A DNA stretch of 64,000 nt from Agrostemma githago. Taxonomy: Eukaryota > Streptophyta > Magnoliopsida > Caryophyllales > Caryophyllaceae. The stretch covers positions 34,481,577 through 34,545,576 of the forward strand of contig OY288254.1 of the NCBI GenBank assembly GCA_958450325.1, in the 5' to 3' direction. A program made the position numbers and the translations under genes. This document shows, one piece after another, positions 22,801-34,945 of this stretch. Within the stretch, counting starts at the first letter, position 1. Every line of letters starts with the position of its first letter. The notes under the pieces are model-generated. The model saw only the letters and a program-made list of their open reading frames with translations. It ran no database searches and was not told the DNA's origin.

Positions 22801-23335
22801 CCTATCCATAACGCCATTTTGAATATTTTTATTATTATCGATATAATTTGGTTGCAGGTTGGCAAACGTTTTATGTTTTCTTCGGAAAACTCGTTTTTAT
22901 TATATTGTTTTGATACGTGAAGTTTTTCACTGAAAACTTATTTTCATTATAATGTTTTACTGTTTTTCATTTTTACTATTTTTCTATAGTAGTAATTACA
23001 GTTTTAAAATCCTGTTATACGGCTGGGAGAATGTTGGCGTTGCTCCCCACTGATTGTGGCTGTTATGTTTTAACATGGCAGGTGTACTTGTTTTTCCGGT
23101 GGGTGTGGGGTAACGAGCAGTCTTAGATCCTGTTTGATCATTTTAATAATTATGTCTTAAGGATTGTTTAACCCATTTTGTGGATTGTTTTAAATTTTAG
23201 CCATTTTTATTTATGGCATTTGTTTGACTTTACCATTTAAATTTTATCAAGACATAGTTACAGTGTGTTATAATCCCACTTCTACAGTGTTTCCGCCACT
23301 GTATTGCGTTAGAATTTCTAGGGGATTACAGCAAC
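19819..23335 (+). mobile_element. Solo LTR D1 with target duplication GCAAC
   Basis: TGTAACACCC at 19824 to GGGGATTACA at 23330, 3,507 bp, flanked by GCAAC at 19819-19823 and 23331-23335. It interrupts the primer-binding site of B unit 1: CTCCCCGGCAAC lies left and GCAACGACGCCAAAAT right. No coding frame, very AT-rich. A second copy, D2, lies at 43975-47854 in the other orientation. The TGTAACACCC start and great length are reminiscent of Tekay/Del-type chromovirus LTRs, but without internal sequence this is tentative. Confidence 0.85.
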
Positions 23336-23346
23336 GACGCCAAAAT

Positions 23347-24869
23347 TGTCAAGGCTAAAGTCGTATCACCTATATAAAAATAACCTAACAAACAACTAAC
23401 AGGTAGCTAGCAGTAAGTAAGGGTCGAACCATAGAGAGATGGATGAATATTGCAAATTATCTATAATTGATTCTAAACTATTCTAATTCCGGTTTATTGT
23501 GAATTTGATCTAAACTAATACGATTAAGTAAAATAACGAGGTTCTAACAATATTAAAAGGATATCTAGGGTCTTATGGTTCACTATGTAATTAAATTGGG
23601 TAAAGTTAATTAATCAATCAATCACAGTTATTTAGGGCAAAGACACGGCCTTTCGGATCTTATGTCAACCTTAGTATAGATTCTGACAGGCTTTCGCAAC
23701 TTACCAGATTATCCTACCCACTTACTTGTAAGTCTACCCTTACCAGACTTTTGATCTTAGGTTCGGGTTCCTAAACATTCAACTAGTTCAAAGTCTCAAA
23801 CTAATCAAACAATAATAATACAAGACAAGTAGTAAGGCAATAATATATGAATGATCAATTAAACAAATAATCAAGCTAACATCCCCAATTCAATTAACAT
23901 AGATCCCCTTCAACCCTAGATATTTAAATTAGCTACTCATACTAAAAGATAAAGCAATCAAGAAACTAAGCATAATAAAAGACAATGTGAATCTAAGAGA
24001 AAAAGGAGAAATACCAATTACGAAGAACTGAAAGATTGAAGATCTAAAAGTATGACTACAAACTAGAAGAATTCCAATGCTAATAAAAAGTCTGAACTAA
24101 ACTAATGAATGAAAAAGTGTAATTAAACCTAACCCCAAGGAGGGTATATATACTAATAATAAGGGGTGTAACATCTTCTTATTTCCTAAATAATAAGGAA
24201 AAACTAATAAGCTAACAATATTATGTAAGATAAGAGTTATGGTAAGTTACGAAGTCTAACAACTGAAAATCCAGCGAAACAGCTTCAAACCGATCGGATC
24301 GGGTCTGAACCGACCGGTTCAAGGATGTCCCGACCGGTTTGGGTTCGTCGGGTTTCACTGCACTGCGCGACGAATTTGAAATGCTTATTGTTTCTTCGTT
24401 ACTTATCGGAATTGGACGTGTGATATATCGTTGGAAAACTAAGAGAAAGAGATTTCGAACGCCACAAAAATCAGCTCGATCGAAATTGGAGAACTCAAGA
24501 TATTCACGTTTGAATTCGACCCTTGTTTTCGCGATTGGTCTTTCTTCTCGATTTGCATTTATTTGAGCTTTCCAACTTATTTCTTTGTCGTTTCTTATTG
24601 TTTCTTCACTTCATGTCCTTCCTCAAGTATTCACTTAGTATCCTCTAACTTTTGTCACTTCTTTCTTGTAGATTTCATGGTTAGACTCTCGTCATTGCCC
24701 AAAATATAACTCCATCGCCTTTATTTGTTTCGTTCCCTATAATTGTAAACAAAATACACGGCATAACAAAGAAGGATGAAAAGTTAGAAAAACGAATCCT
24801 AGGATACATAAAATGAACCAAAATAAAAAAAAAGTTGGGTTTAATTATATATTCGAAACGAATTCATCA
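23347..24869 (-). repeat. LTR2 of the B array
   Basis: TGTCAAGGC at 23347 to TTCATCA at 24869, 1,523 bp. It is shared by units 1 and 2: the (interrupted) primer site of unit 1 lies left and the purine tract of unit 2 right. Confidence 0.88.
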
Positions 24870-26571
24870 AATCCCCCCAAACTAAACATTTGCTTGTCCC
24901 TAAGCAAAGCAATCATCAAAGAGGATGGACAAGACTTAGAACAATGGCTCAGAGCTAACTTCATCACATGCACCATCCCAAATCTAATACTCTAACAAGC
25001 GAATGACACCAAGCTAAAGAAACAAATTGTAAAGCAAAAGGTGAATAGTAAAATAATTTCAAAAATCAAGCTCCAATCAATATTTAAATGCCAAACTTTT
25101 AATCTTGCATAACCTTCTATGTCGAGATTCCTCACGGTTTACACTCAGCAATCAGTAAGGGCAATATTGTGAGTTTATGTAGAATCCAAAAGACAAAACA
25201 CTCACCTAACTGCGACTTATAAGAACATGTATGGAATCTAACATGGTATCAATCTCTACCAACCATACATAGACATTCAATCGGACCAAGACACATGCCG
25301 AGGACTTACATATGGATAAAGTGAGGGTAATCGGGTAAGAAAGGGCAAAACGATTTGGATATGTGGAGGTAAAAGTCAAGCTAGTACAACCGTAACCAAA
25401 CTAAACTCATTCAATTCTTAACCAACTTCAATCAAAGGAATTACAAGTAGTACCAAGAACCTTATTTTCAAATTTTCATAACCGGCTTCGCACCAACAAC
25501 TACGAAAACAGAGCGATCAATTCTTTTCTCATAGCAAAAACACATTCCTTTTCTTGTTTCATTTTTTTTCTTTCTTTTCAACTATCGCCTTTCTTCTTCT
25601 TCTTCTTCTTCTTTTTCATTGATTATTTTTTCAATCATTCATCATTATTTTTCCTTTCTCCAATTAACAAGACATAGTACCAAATTTCACCCGAAAAAAA
25701 ACAATTCCGTCTAATTAACCAAGTAACTTGACTAGGATAGGCAAATGGCATGTCGTGAATAAACGGGTCAAAATAGGTCAAATAATGGCTATGTGTAGTT
25801 GATGTGAATTAGATAAAAGAAAGGGAGTGCCTCTTCTACATGTATAATAATCACAAACCGAATGCGTACAGGTATTTAAGAGACGAATGTCATGCTTATG
25901 CAATTTGATGTTACATGTCTCATAAGTAGTACTACTCTCAACCTATATGAAACTGATCATGTATGTCATCAGTTTAAGGCTCTAAGTCTCACAATATAAG
26001 TATCTTACTCGACAACAGAGAAATTGACTCATTTGACATTCAAAACATAATCGTCGACAAGATAAAAGAAATACTGAACTCAAATAATGGTAAATAAGTG
26101 TCATTCACAAGATAGAATAAAGAACTAGGGAAAAGCATTCAACAAACGCAATGTTATCATCGCCGACACGACTCTATACTAAAACACAAAAAAAAATAGA
26201 AAATAAATTTTTTTTTTGAAAATTAAAACACACCCAAAAGAAATATACACTAAACACAAAATATCCCCCTAAACAAAATTACACAATGTCCTCATTGTGA
26301 ACTAAGAGAAATAAAATAGGAAATAAATATAAAGGGTAAAGGAAGATAAAAAAATTAAAATAAAATAAAATTAAGAGAGTAAAAGGGAAAGGTACCGACA
26401 ATATATTTACTGTAAATAAGTCCCCCCAAACCAGCAACCAACCGGGACCAAGAATCTGACTCATACCCATCAATAACAAAATCATATTAGCTTAAGGCTC
26501 TCAGAAGTTGATCAAAAAGCTGCGCATGTGCTACACAAGAGCATAAGTAGCACCAAGATAGAATGAAGACA
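24870..26571 (-). other. 3' non-coding interior of B unit 2
   Basis: Close copy of 16914-18616, with the same purine tract, CTT-rich stretch (about 25560-25620) and A-rich run (about 26190-26390). No gene. Confidence 0.7.
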
Positions 26572-27645
26572 TCATATAAAATCAACGTTAAGGATCGTCT
26601 TAGTCTGTCGTACCTCCTTTGAAAACTTTCATAAGGCCTCGACATATAATCTCATTCGTCAATAAATGGTGGAAAATAATAACATAAATTATCGGGTATG
26701 TAAGACAACTTAATATCTCTCAGATCAACATTATTATTTTTCACAATTAATTTATGCTTTGACGGGAGGAACAACTGTACTAGCATCGAAGTTAGGAGGA
26801 AGTTCAAGTGGATGAGAATGTATTAATACCTCAACGGGTGTATCCACGATCCCATATTCCTCAAGATTTTCTGTTTCGAGGGTTCTTGGATTATTTAGGG
26901 CTGCTTCTAACGCATCTACCTCGGCCTTCCAAGGGTTTGATTCACCTGCACAGCTGCCGAAATATATCAAATCTTCTAATGAGGCCTCGGTGAGGAACCT
27001 TTGTGAGGAATTATCAACAAAATCATTAGTCTCAACAGGCACAGTGATCTCAAAAGAAGGGTCAGCTGGCTGACAACTAGAATTATCAATAGAGTCACCA
27101 TTAGGCTAATTGATGGTGCTCAAATCTTCTGATTTTCCTGTCAAAGATGGAAAATTGTCAGTCATAATAGAATCAACTTCAATGACCGGAGAATGGACTT
27201 TCAAAGCAAAAATCAAAGGCTCATCATCATCGTCATCGAACGGGTCAATATCTTCTTTAACATGTGCAACGGACGTACTCATAACACAGTCAGTTGATGG
27301 TGCAGGACCAACTATAAGGTTTGACTCACATAGAGTAGCCGTTAATTTTTGCAATATCACCTTATATTCTGCCATGAAAGCAATCCACCTCTTCTCTGAC
27401 TCAACACTGTTTCGGGCTAAATATTTAAGGAGTTCCCCTCGCTCTTCATAAGGTATATGATTAAACATCCCATTGCAATTTGCCTCTATATTAGCCCGTG
27501 TCTCATCATCCATACAGCCCACAACATATCACACATCTCCCAAATATTAACATGATAGTCACTTTGAAAAATAAAACACTCAAGTCTTTCCCTAGTAAGT
27601 ATGTAGTGACTCATGACTAAATTGAGGAAAGTAGAAGTTAGTCAT
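26572..27645 (-). pseudogene. Athila-like gag, B unit 2, broken
   Basis: Same product as unit 1. Lesions: an in-frame TAG at about 27106-27108 where unit 1 has a Lys codon, and a one-base insertion near 26758 (GCTTTGACG versus GCGTGACG) that shifts the C-terminal part. The 5' end shares the missing ATG and frame shift of unit 1; the candidate ATG is at 27645. Confidence 0.7.
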
Positions 27646-27772
27646 AATGGTAAGACAAAAAAAAATTGAAAAAAAATATATACGAAATAAAAATAAATAG
27701 AGATAATTAAATATATACAAAATAATCTAGAACCCAAAACAAATAATAAGCAATAATACAAAACAGTCTCCC

Positions 27773-27791
27773 CGGCAACGAACGCCAAAAT
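27773..27791 (-). promoter_or_regulatory. Primer-binding site of B unit 2, mutated
   Basis: Plus sense CCCCGGCAACGAACGCCAAA. Compared with the intact site at 40968-40986 (GGCAACGGCGCC) the centre is changed, so tRNA pairing would be weakened. Confidence 0.7.
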
Positions 27792-29332
27792 TGTCAAGAC
27801 TAAAGTCGTATCACCTATATAAAAATAACCTAACAAACAACTAACATGTAGCTAGCAGTAAGTAAGGGTCGAACCATATAGAGATTGATGAATATTGCAA
27901 ATTATCTATGATTGATTCTAAACTATTCTAATTCTGGTTTATTGTGAATTTGATCTAAACTAATACGATTAAGTAAAATAACGAGGTTCGAACAATATTA
28001 AAAGGATATCTAGGGTCTTACGGTTCACTATGTAACTAAATTGGGTAAAGTTAATTAATCATTCAATCAATCAATCACAGTTATTTAGGGCAAAGACACG
28101 GCCTTTCGGATCTTATGTCAACCTTAGGATAGATTCTGACGGGCGGCTCTCGCAACTTACCAGATTATCCTACCCACGTACTTGTAAGTCTACCCTTACT
28201 AGTCTTTCGATCTTAGGTTCGGGTTCCTAAATATTCAACTAGTTTAACGTCTCAAACTAATCAAACAATAATACAAGACAAGTAGTAAGGCTATAATATA
28301 TGAATGATCAATTAAACAAATAATCAAGCTAACATCCCCAATTCAATTAACATAGACCCCTTTCAACCCTAGATATTTAAATTAGCTACTCATACTAAAA
28401 GATAAAGCAATCAAGAAATTAAACATAATAAAAGACATTATGAATCTAAGAGAAAAAGGAGAAATACCAATTACGAAGAACTGAAAGATTGAAGATCTAA
28501 AAGTATGACTACAAACTAGAAGAATTCCAATGCTAATAAAAAGTCTAAACTAAACTAATGAATGAAAAAGTGTAATTGAACTGAACCCCAAGGAGTGTAT
28601 ATATATACTAATAATAAGGAGTCTAACATCTTCTCCTTTCCTAAATAATAAGGAAAAACTAATAAGCTAAGAATATTACATAAGATAGGTTATGGTAAGT
28701 TACAAAGTCTAACAACTGAAAATCCCGCGAAACAGCTCTAAACTGATCGGATCGGGTCTGAACTGACCGGTTCAAGGTTGTCCCGACCGGTTTGGGATCG
28801 TCCCGACCGGTTCGGGTTTCTCTACACTGCGCGACAAATTTGAAATGCTTAGTGTTTCTTCGTTACTTATCACAATTGGACGTGTGATATACTGTTGGAA
28901 CGCTAAGAGAAAGAGATTTCCAACGCCACAAAAATCAGCTCGATCGGAATTGTAGAACTCAAGATATTCACATTTGAAGTCGACCCTTGTTTTCGCGATC
29001 GTTCTTTCTTCTCGATTTGCATTTGTTTGAGCTTTCCAACTTATTTCTTTGTCGTTTCTTATTGTTTCTTCACTTCACGTCCTTCCTCAAGTATTCACTT
29101 AGTATCCTCTAACTTTTGTCACTTCTTTCTTGTAGATTTCATGGTTCGACTCTCGTCATTGCCCAAAATATAGCTCCATCGCCTTTATTTGTTTCGTTCC
29201 CTATAAAACGTAAACAAAATACACGGCATAACAAAGAAGGATGAAAAGCTAGAAAATCGACTCCTAGGATACATAAAATGAACTAAAATAAAGGAAAAGT
29301 TGGGGTTAAGTATATACGAAATGAGTTCATCA
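27792..29332 (-). repeat. LTR3 of the B array
   Basis: TGTCAAGAC at 27792 to GTTCATCA at 29332, 1,541 bp. Shared by units 2 and 3. Confidence 0.88.
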
Positions 29333-31023
29333 AAATCCCCCCAAACCAAACCTTTGCTTGTCCCTAAGCAAAGCAATCATCAAAGAGGATGGACAAGACT
29401 TAGAACAATGGCTCAGAGCTAACTTCATCAACATGCACCATCCCAAATCTAATACTCTAACAAGCGAATGACACCAAGCTAAAGAAACAAATTGTAAAGC
29501 AAAAGGTGAAGAGTAAAAGAATTTCAAAACTCAAGCTCCAATCAATATTCAAATGCCAAACTTTTAATCTTGCATAACCTTCTTTGTCGAGATTCCTCAC
29601 GGTTTACACTCAGCACTCAATAAGGGCAATATTGTGAGTTTATGTAGAATCCGAAAGACAAAACACTTACCTAACCGCGACTTATAAGAACATGTATGCA
29701 ATCTAACATGATATCAATCTCTACCGACCGTACATACACATTCAATCGGACCAAGACACATGCCGTGGACTTACATATGGATAAAGTGAGGATAATCGGG
29801 TAAGAAGGGGCAAAACGATTTGGATATGTGGAGGTAAAAGTCAAGCTAGTACAACCGTAACCAAACTAAACTAATTCCATTCTTAACCAACTTCAGTCAA
29901 AAGAATTACAAGTAGTACCAAGCACCTTATTTTCAACTTTTCATAACCGGCTTCGCACCAACAACTACGAAAACAGAGCGATCAATTCTTTTCTCATAGC
30001 AAAAACACATTCCTTTTCTTGTTTCACTTTTTTTGCTTTCTTTTCAACTATCGTCTTTCTTCTTCTTTTTCTTTTTCATTGATTTTTTTTTTCAATCATT
30101 CATCATTTTTTTTCTCCAATCAACAAGACATAGTACCAAATTTCACCCGAAAAAAAACAATTCCGTCTAATCAACCAACTAGCTTGACTAGGATAGGCAA
30201 ATGTCATGTCGTGAATAAACGGGTCAAAATAGGTCAAAATATGGCTATGTGAAGTTCATGTGAATTAGATAAAAGAAAGGGAGTGCCTCTTCTACATGTA
30301 TCACAATCACAAACCGAATGCATACATGTATTTAAGAGACGAATGTCATGCTTATGCAATTTGATGTTACATGTCTCATAAGGAGTACTACTCTTAACCT
30401 ATATGAAACTGATCATGAATGTCATCAGTTTAAGGCTCTAAGTCTCACAATATAATTACCTTACTCAACAACAGGGCAATTGAATCATTTGGCATTCAAA
30501 ACATAATCGTCGACAAGATAAAAGAAATATTGAACTCAAATAACGGTAAATAAGTGTCATTCACAAGATAGAGCAAAGAACTAGGGAAAGCATGCGACAA
30601 ACGCAATGTTATCATCGCCGACACGACTCTATACTAAAACACACAAAAAATCGAAAATAATTTTTTTTTTTGAAAATTAAAACACACCCAAAGAAAAATA
30701 CACAAAACACAAAATATCCCCCCAAACAAAATTACACAATGTCCTCATTGTGAACCAAGAGAAATAAAATAGGACAAAAAAATAAAGGGTAAAGGAAGAT
30801 AAAAAAAGCGAAAATAAAAAAATTTGAGAGAGAAAGAGGGAAAGGTACCGACAATATATTTATTGTAATAAGTCCCCCCAAACCAGCCACCAACCTGGAC
30901 CAAGAATCTGACTCATACCCATGAATAAAAAAATCATAGTAGCTCAAGGCTCTCAGAAGTTGATCAAAAAGCTGCGCATGTGCTACACAAGAGCATAAGT
31001 AGCACCAAGATAGAATGAAGACA
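29333..31023 (-). other. 3' non-coding interior of B unit 3
   Basis: Close copy of 16914-18616, with the purine tract beside 29332. No gene. Confidence 0.7.
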
Positions 31024-31097
31024 TCATATAAAATCAATGTTAAGGATCGTCTTAGTCTGTCATAGTTCCTTTGAAAACTTTCATAAGGCCTCGACAT
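31024..31097 (-). pseudogene. Athila-like gag, B unit 3, C-terminal piece
   Basis: The last ~70 bases of the gag frame (SRPYESFQRNYDRLRR) cut off by the C1 insertion. It ends with the target duplication GACAT (31093-31097). A shift changes the last few residues compared with unit 1. Confidence 0.75.
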
Positions 31098-33444
31098 TGT
31101 AGACATGACATAGGTCCACCCCGACGTGGCCGCGCGCGGGTTTGGTGAGGCGAATGAATCTCAATATGAGATGGTCAAATTGAAATTTAAATCGAAGTTG
31201 CAGTCGCCACCGAATTTTATGGTTATTCGGAACCGTTCGAGCCCACTCTACGTCGTAGTGGACCGTATACAAAATACGGCCCATTTCCGATGTCAGAGTT
31301 TATTGGGCTCGTCCCTTTGCAGTTCGATACCGATGCCGACTTGATCGGTTAATCGTATATTGAATGACTCTCGTTGCCAATGGATTCGGACATCCGGAAA
31401 CCACGGTTCTGAGTAAGGGGTGAGGGTACGTGTTGGGAAGTTCACTAAGAACACCCAACCCCGCCCGCACATTAGCGGCCTCTACTAGGATATCGAATGA
31501 TTTTTTAATATGCGCGTTAGTAATACGATGAATGATATGCAAACATTGTTTTCCTAAACATGCGAGGAATTGCATGGGTTGCTAAGTCGGTTTAATGCAT
31601 GAAAAATTAACGTCAAAGTTGTTTTAGCATGCGAGGTTCGTTTTAGTATAATAAAACAAATAATGAGAAAAAGATATGAATTTGCTACAAAACAAACAAA
31701 CGAGTTAGTATCGATTTGTAAAAAATAATATAGCAAATAAATATACGAGATCGAGAAAATAAATATTAATCGAAAGCTAAAAAATATTGCTAAAAACGCT
31801 GTTTTGTATAAAAAAATGAAGTTCGAAAAAATAATAAAAAAAGCGGAAAAGATGTGTCGTGTGACAGCCGGCCGCGCGGCTCGCCCGGGATGCCGGCGGG
31901 TCGCGTGACGGCTTGTTTTTGAAATCGGTTTTTTGAAAATTCGATGCTTTTATTAAATCGCGTACAAATATCGCATAATTTGTACTCGACCTAATATTTT
32001 CGATATTCGTTATATTCGATAATTGACTACGAAATCAATATCAAATACTCGGAATAGTTTTAGAAAAGATATAAATTTTAGAAATCGTTTCGTAGAATAA
32101 ATAATAAAACGAACGAAAAGGCTAAAAAAAAGGACTCGGGTTTCAGGCCCGTGCGCGAGTCGCCTAGGAATGGCGCGACTCGCGTGCGGGTCTGTCTCGG
32201 TTTCGTTTGTTGTTCGAAATTGCTAATCGCGTACAAAATATGAATTAACTTATACTCGATTTTATGTTTTCGATATTCGTCGTATCCAATATTCGATTAT
32301 GAAATCGATATCGAATATTCGGAATGAATAACAAAAGTTTTGTAAAAAAAAGATTGAACGAAAAAGATGTAACGATTTTTAACATCGTCAAGATTTAATT
32401 TAATTCTTTTAATACGATATTCAACTATAGAGTTGATATCATATTGTAAGAATGTTTGATATATGAAAATAGTTTTTGGTAATATCGATATTAGAAATAA
32501 AAAACGACGAACGACCCGTAAAAAGGACGACGAGGAGGAGAAGAGAAGAAAAAGAGAAGTCGGGTTTTGTTACACCCTCAACCTACATGCTTCTGTTTAC
32601 TCGGATCGGGGCTCATCGGGACGTGGCTTGGGCACAAGAGCGTCGAGTAGATGTCGGTGAGTTATGGTGGTTCGGTTTGGTCGTGAAGGGTGTCGGGTAT
32701 AGGGCCGGATTTCCTTCGGGTTTTGGACGAGATATCGGTTCCTCGGTGCCTAGTTTTTATGCTTGTGTGAATGTGTGTGTACAGATGTCAATTTCTATAT
32801 TTGATGTTATGAGTGTATGAGAATAATTGATGTTGTAGATGTGTGTGCAAGGGGCTATTTATAGGGAATTCCCGACCTTGGCTAGGAGAGTTTGAACTAC
32901 CGTTTAAGATAGTTAATATAGGAAGTCGAAAGGCATGAGGATTCCGCTTGCTTGTCGAAGAAGCAAGGGAACACGGCTGGTTTGTGCTGCTCGGCCGAGT
33001 GTTTGCACTCGGTCGGGTGTTTGAATCGGTTTTTGGATAGGATTCCTACTTGAGATCGAATTCCATCCTTAAACGGATTTGTTTAATATTTTATGTAGCT
33101 TATTTTTCGTAGGATTGGAGTATGAATCAGCCGTGTGAGGTGTCACGGCTGACTCACGTGTCTCGGGAAAATCTTTGACAGGGTTTTGACTCGGTCGCTA
33201 AAAGACGGTTTTACCCCTGGTGTCGGAATCGACCCAAATTAGTCTTATTTGACTCGAAACGACCCACTGGGCCTGATTTTGAGGTTGGTTTTGTGAGATA
33301 TGTACTCCATAATGAGCCCAAGCCAAATGCCAATGATTTTGAGCCCGTTTCCGAATATATTAAAGCACGTTTGCGTCCGATCATCATCGGGTGTTTGTCG
33401 GAAACTGCTATAGACACCTGGCAGTCAAAATGTGGGTGTCTACA
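31098..33444 (-). repeat. 3' LTR of C1
   Basis: TGTAGACATGACATAGG at 31098 (left LTR has one base change from TGTGG) to GGTGTCTACA at 33444. In minus sense: TATAAATA at 32856-32863, palindromes CTCGGCCGAG (32990-32999) and CACTCGGTCGGGTG (33006-33019) upstream of it, inverted repeat TCAGCCGTG/CACGGCTGA (33127-33135, 33144-33152), and GC-rich hairpins at 31858-31915 and 32145-32192 in the transcribed part. Confidence 0.9.
32145..32192. repeat. GC-rich inverted repeat in C1 LTR
   Basis: CCCGTGCGCGAGTCGCC faces GGCGCGACTCGCGTGCGGG across a 7-base loop, an almost perfect stem. Conserved in the right LTR at about 38542-38587. It stands out from the AT-rich surroundings. Confidence 0.7.
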
Positions 33445-34775
33445 GAGCCCCCACTCTGACTGAGCCTTGGACAAGGCGAAAGTCAGAGTAGCTACCAGGT
33501 CAAGCAAAGATTAAAACCTGGCAGACTTCCGGTCGGGTCGTTTAAGGTCCATTAGACCTGCGTAAAGGGCCCGCCGGCCGGAGACTAGAAATGTACCTGA
33601 GATGATGATGATAACTCCGTGGGGAATCGGACTTGTCGTATAAGTCTATGCCGCTGGGGAGTTATGTGAATTGATTGGTCTTAAATTGTACCTGTATAAG
33701 TTACATAAAATTTTGCATGCAACATGTAGGTGAAACAAATATGACTCGCGCTGGGGAATAAAAAAATGATTTTTGCTTAGTTTTGAAATCGAAGTCCTGA
33801 AAGCAGCTCACGTGCTAGGAAATAGGTTTTCAAAACTGAAATGGGTAGAAAAGAAATTTGCAATTTAAATAGACCGAAATTTGACCTTGTCGAAAAGGGT
33901 TTTCTCAAATGGCTAAGTTTTGCAGATTTTAAAAAATGAGAATTTGAAGGGAGAGACCTATCGACAGACTCGACGCTGGGCGTGACCGGACGAGTTGACA
34001 GACACGACTGGACTCTCGAGGGGTTGGACCGTGACTCGGTAGGGGGGTGGGCCACCTAACAAGACTCTTAAGTTGCGTTATTCCGTAGCCTAGACGAGTG
34101 GCAACATGGTCGAACATCGAAGTGGGATAGATATGCTATACGGGGTTGCAGTAGTCTGTAATGAGACTGTTGTAGTCTAGTGCTCTCCTTAATTTTTGAT
34201 GTTAGGGTACATTTCCAAAGTGGGTATTGCCTCGAGTCCTGACAGATTCTTGTCTTCGATTGAGCCGAGTACTACGACACACTACAGAAAGGAGGCTAGA
34301 TTTTTTGAATTTATATGGATTTTGTGAGTGGATGGAGGTTTTCTGCCTAAGAGAAGCCCCCAGGACGACAAAGCTAGCTGCTGAGAACATGACGGTGTCG
34401 TGACCAGAATGATGGCGCTTTTTGAATGTGTGTCAATGTGGGTGGTTGTGCCTCTGTTGAAAGGCTGCCTACGTATTCACGTATAGTGAAATCAAACCTG
34501 TCGTAGTTCAGTGTTGAAAGATATATTATGGTGCCTAGTCTAATAGGACTTTGTGTGTAACCGGCCATAGCAATGGTGTAGGCTAGGTGCATTCACAATG
34601 ATGTCTTGATCAAAGGGCTAGAATGGTTAGGATATTGATCCTGTGACTGTGAGCATTCTCCGGGATAGCCCCCAGAGGTGGTGTGAACTATTTGGGCATG
34701 TTCTATGTCAACCGCAGGTTGAATTCCCGTGCTTGGGGTTGGTAATTGGTTTGAATGAGAAGAATTGGGATGGGA

Positions 34776-34945
34776 TTTTAACTAGTTCTGCTCTCGGGGA
34801 TTTTAACGAGTTTTGCTCTCGGGGATTTGACGAGTTTTGCTCTCTGGGATTTGACGAGTTTTGCTCTCGGAATTGTGTATGATTAAGTAAGGGATTTGAC
34901 GAGTTTTGCTCTCGGATCTTTGACGAGTTTTGATCTCGGGTTTGC
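34776..34945 (+). repeat. 24-bp minisatellite in C1
   Basis: About six units of the type ACGAGTTTTGCTCTCGGGGA, some interrupted. Absent at the corresponding place in C2. Because the period is divisible by three it gives a spurious repetitive open frame on the minus strand. Confidence 0.85.

Noticed and set aside
31300..31575. Small open frames conserved in the U5 end of all C LTRs
   Set aside because: The frame shifts between C1 and C2 by an indel, so sequence conservation rather than protein coding explains them.
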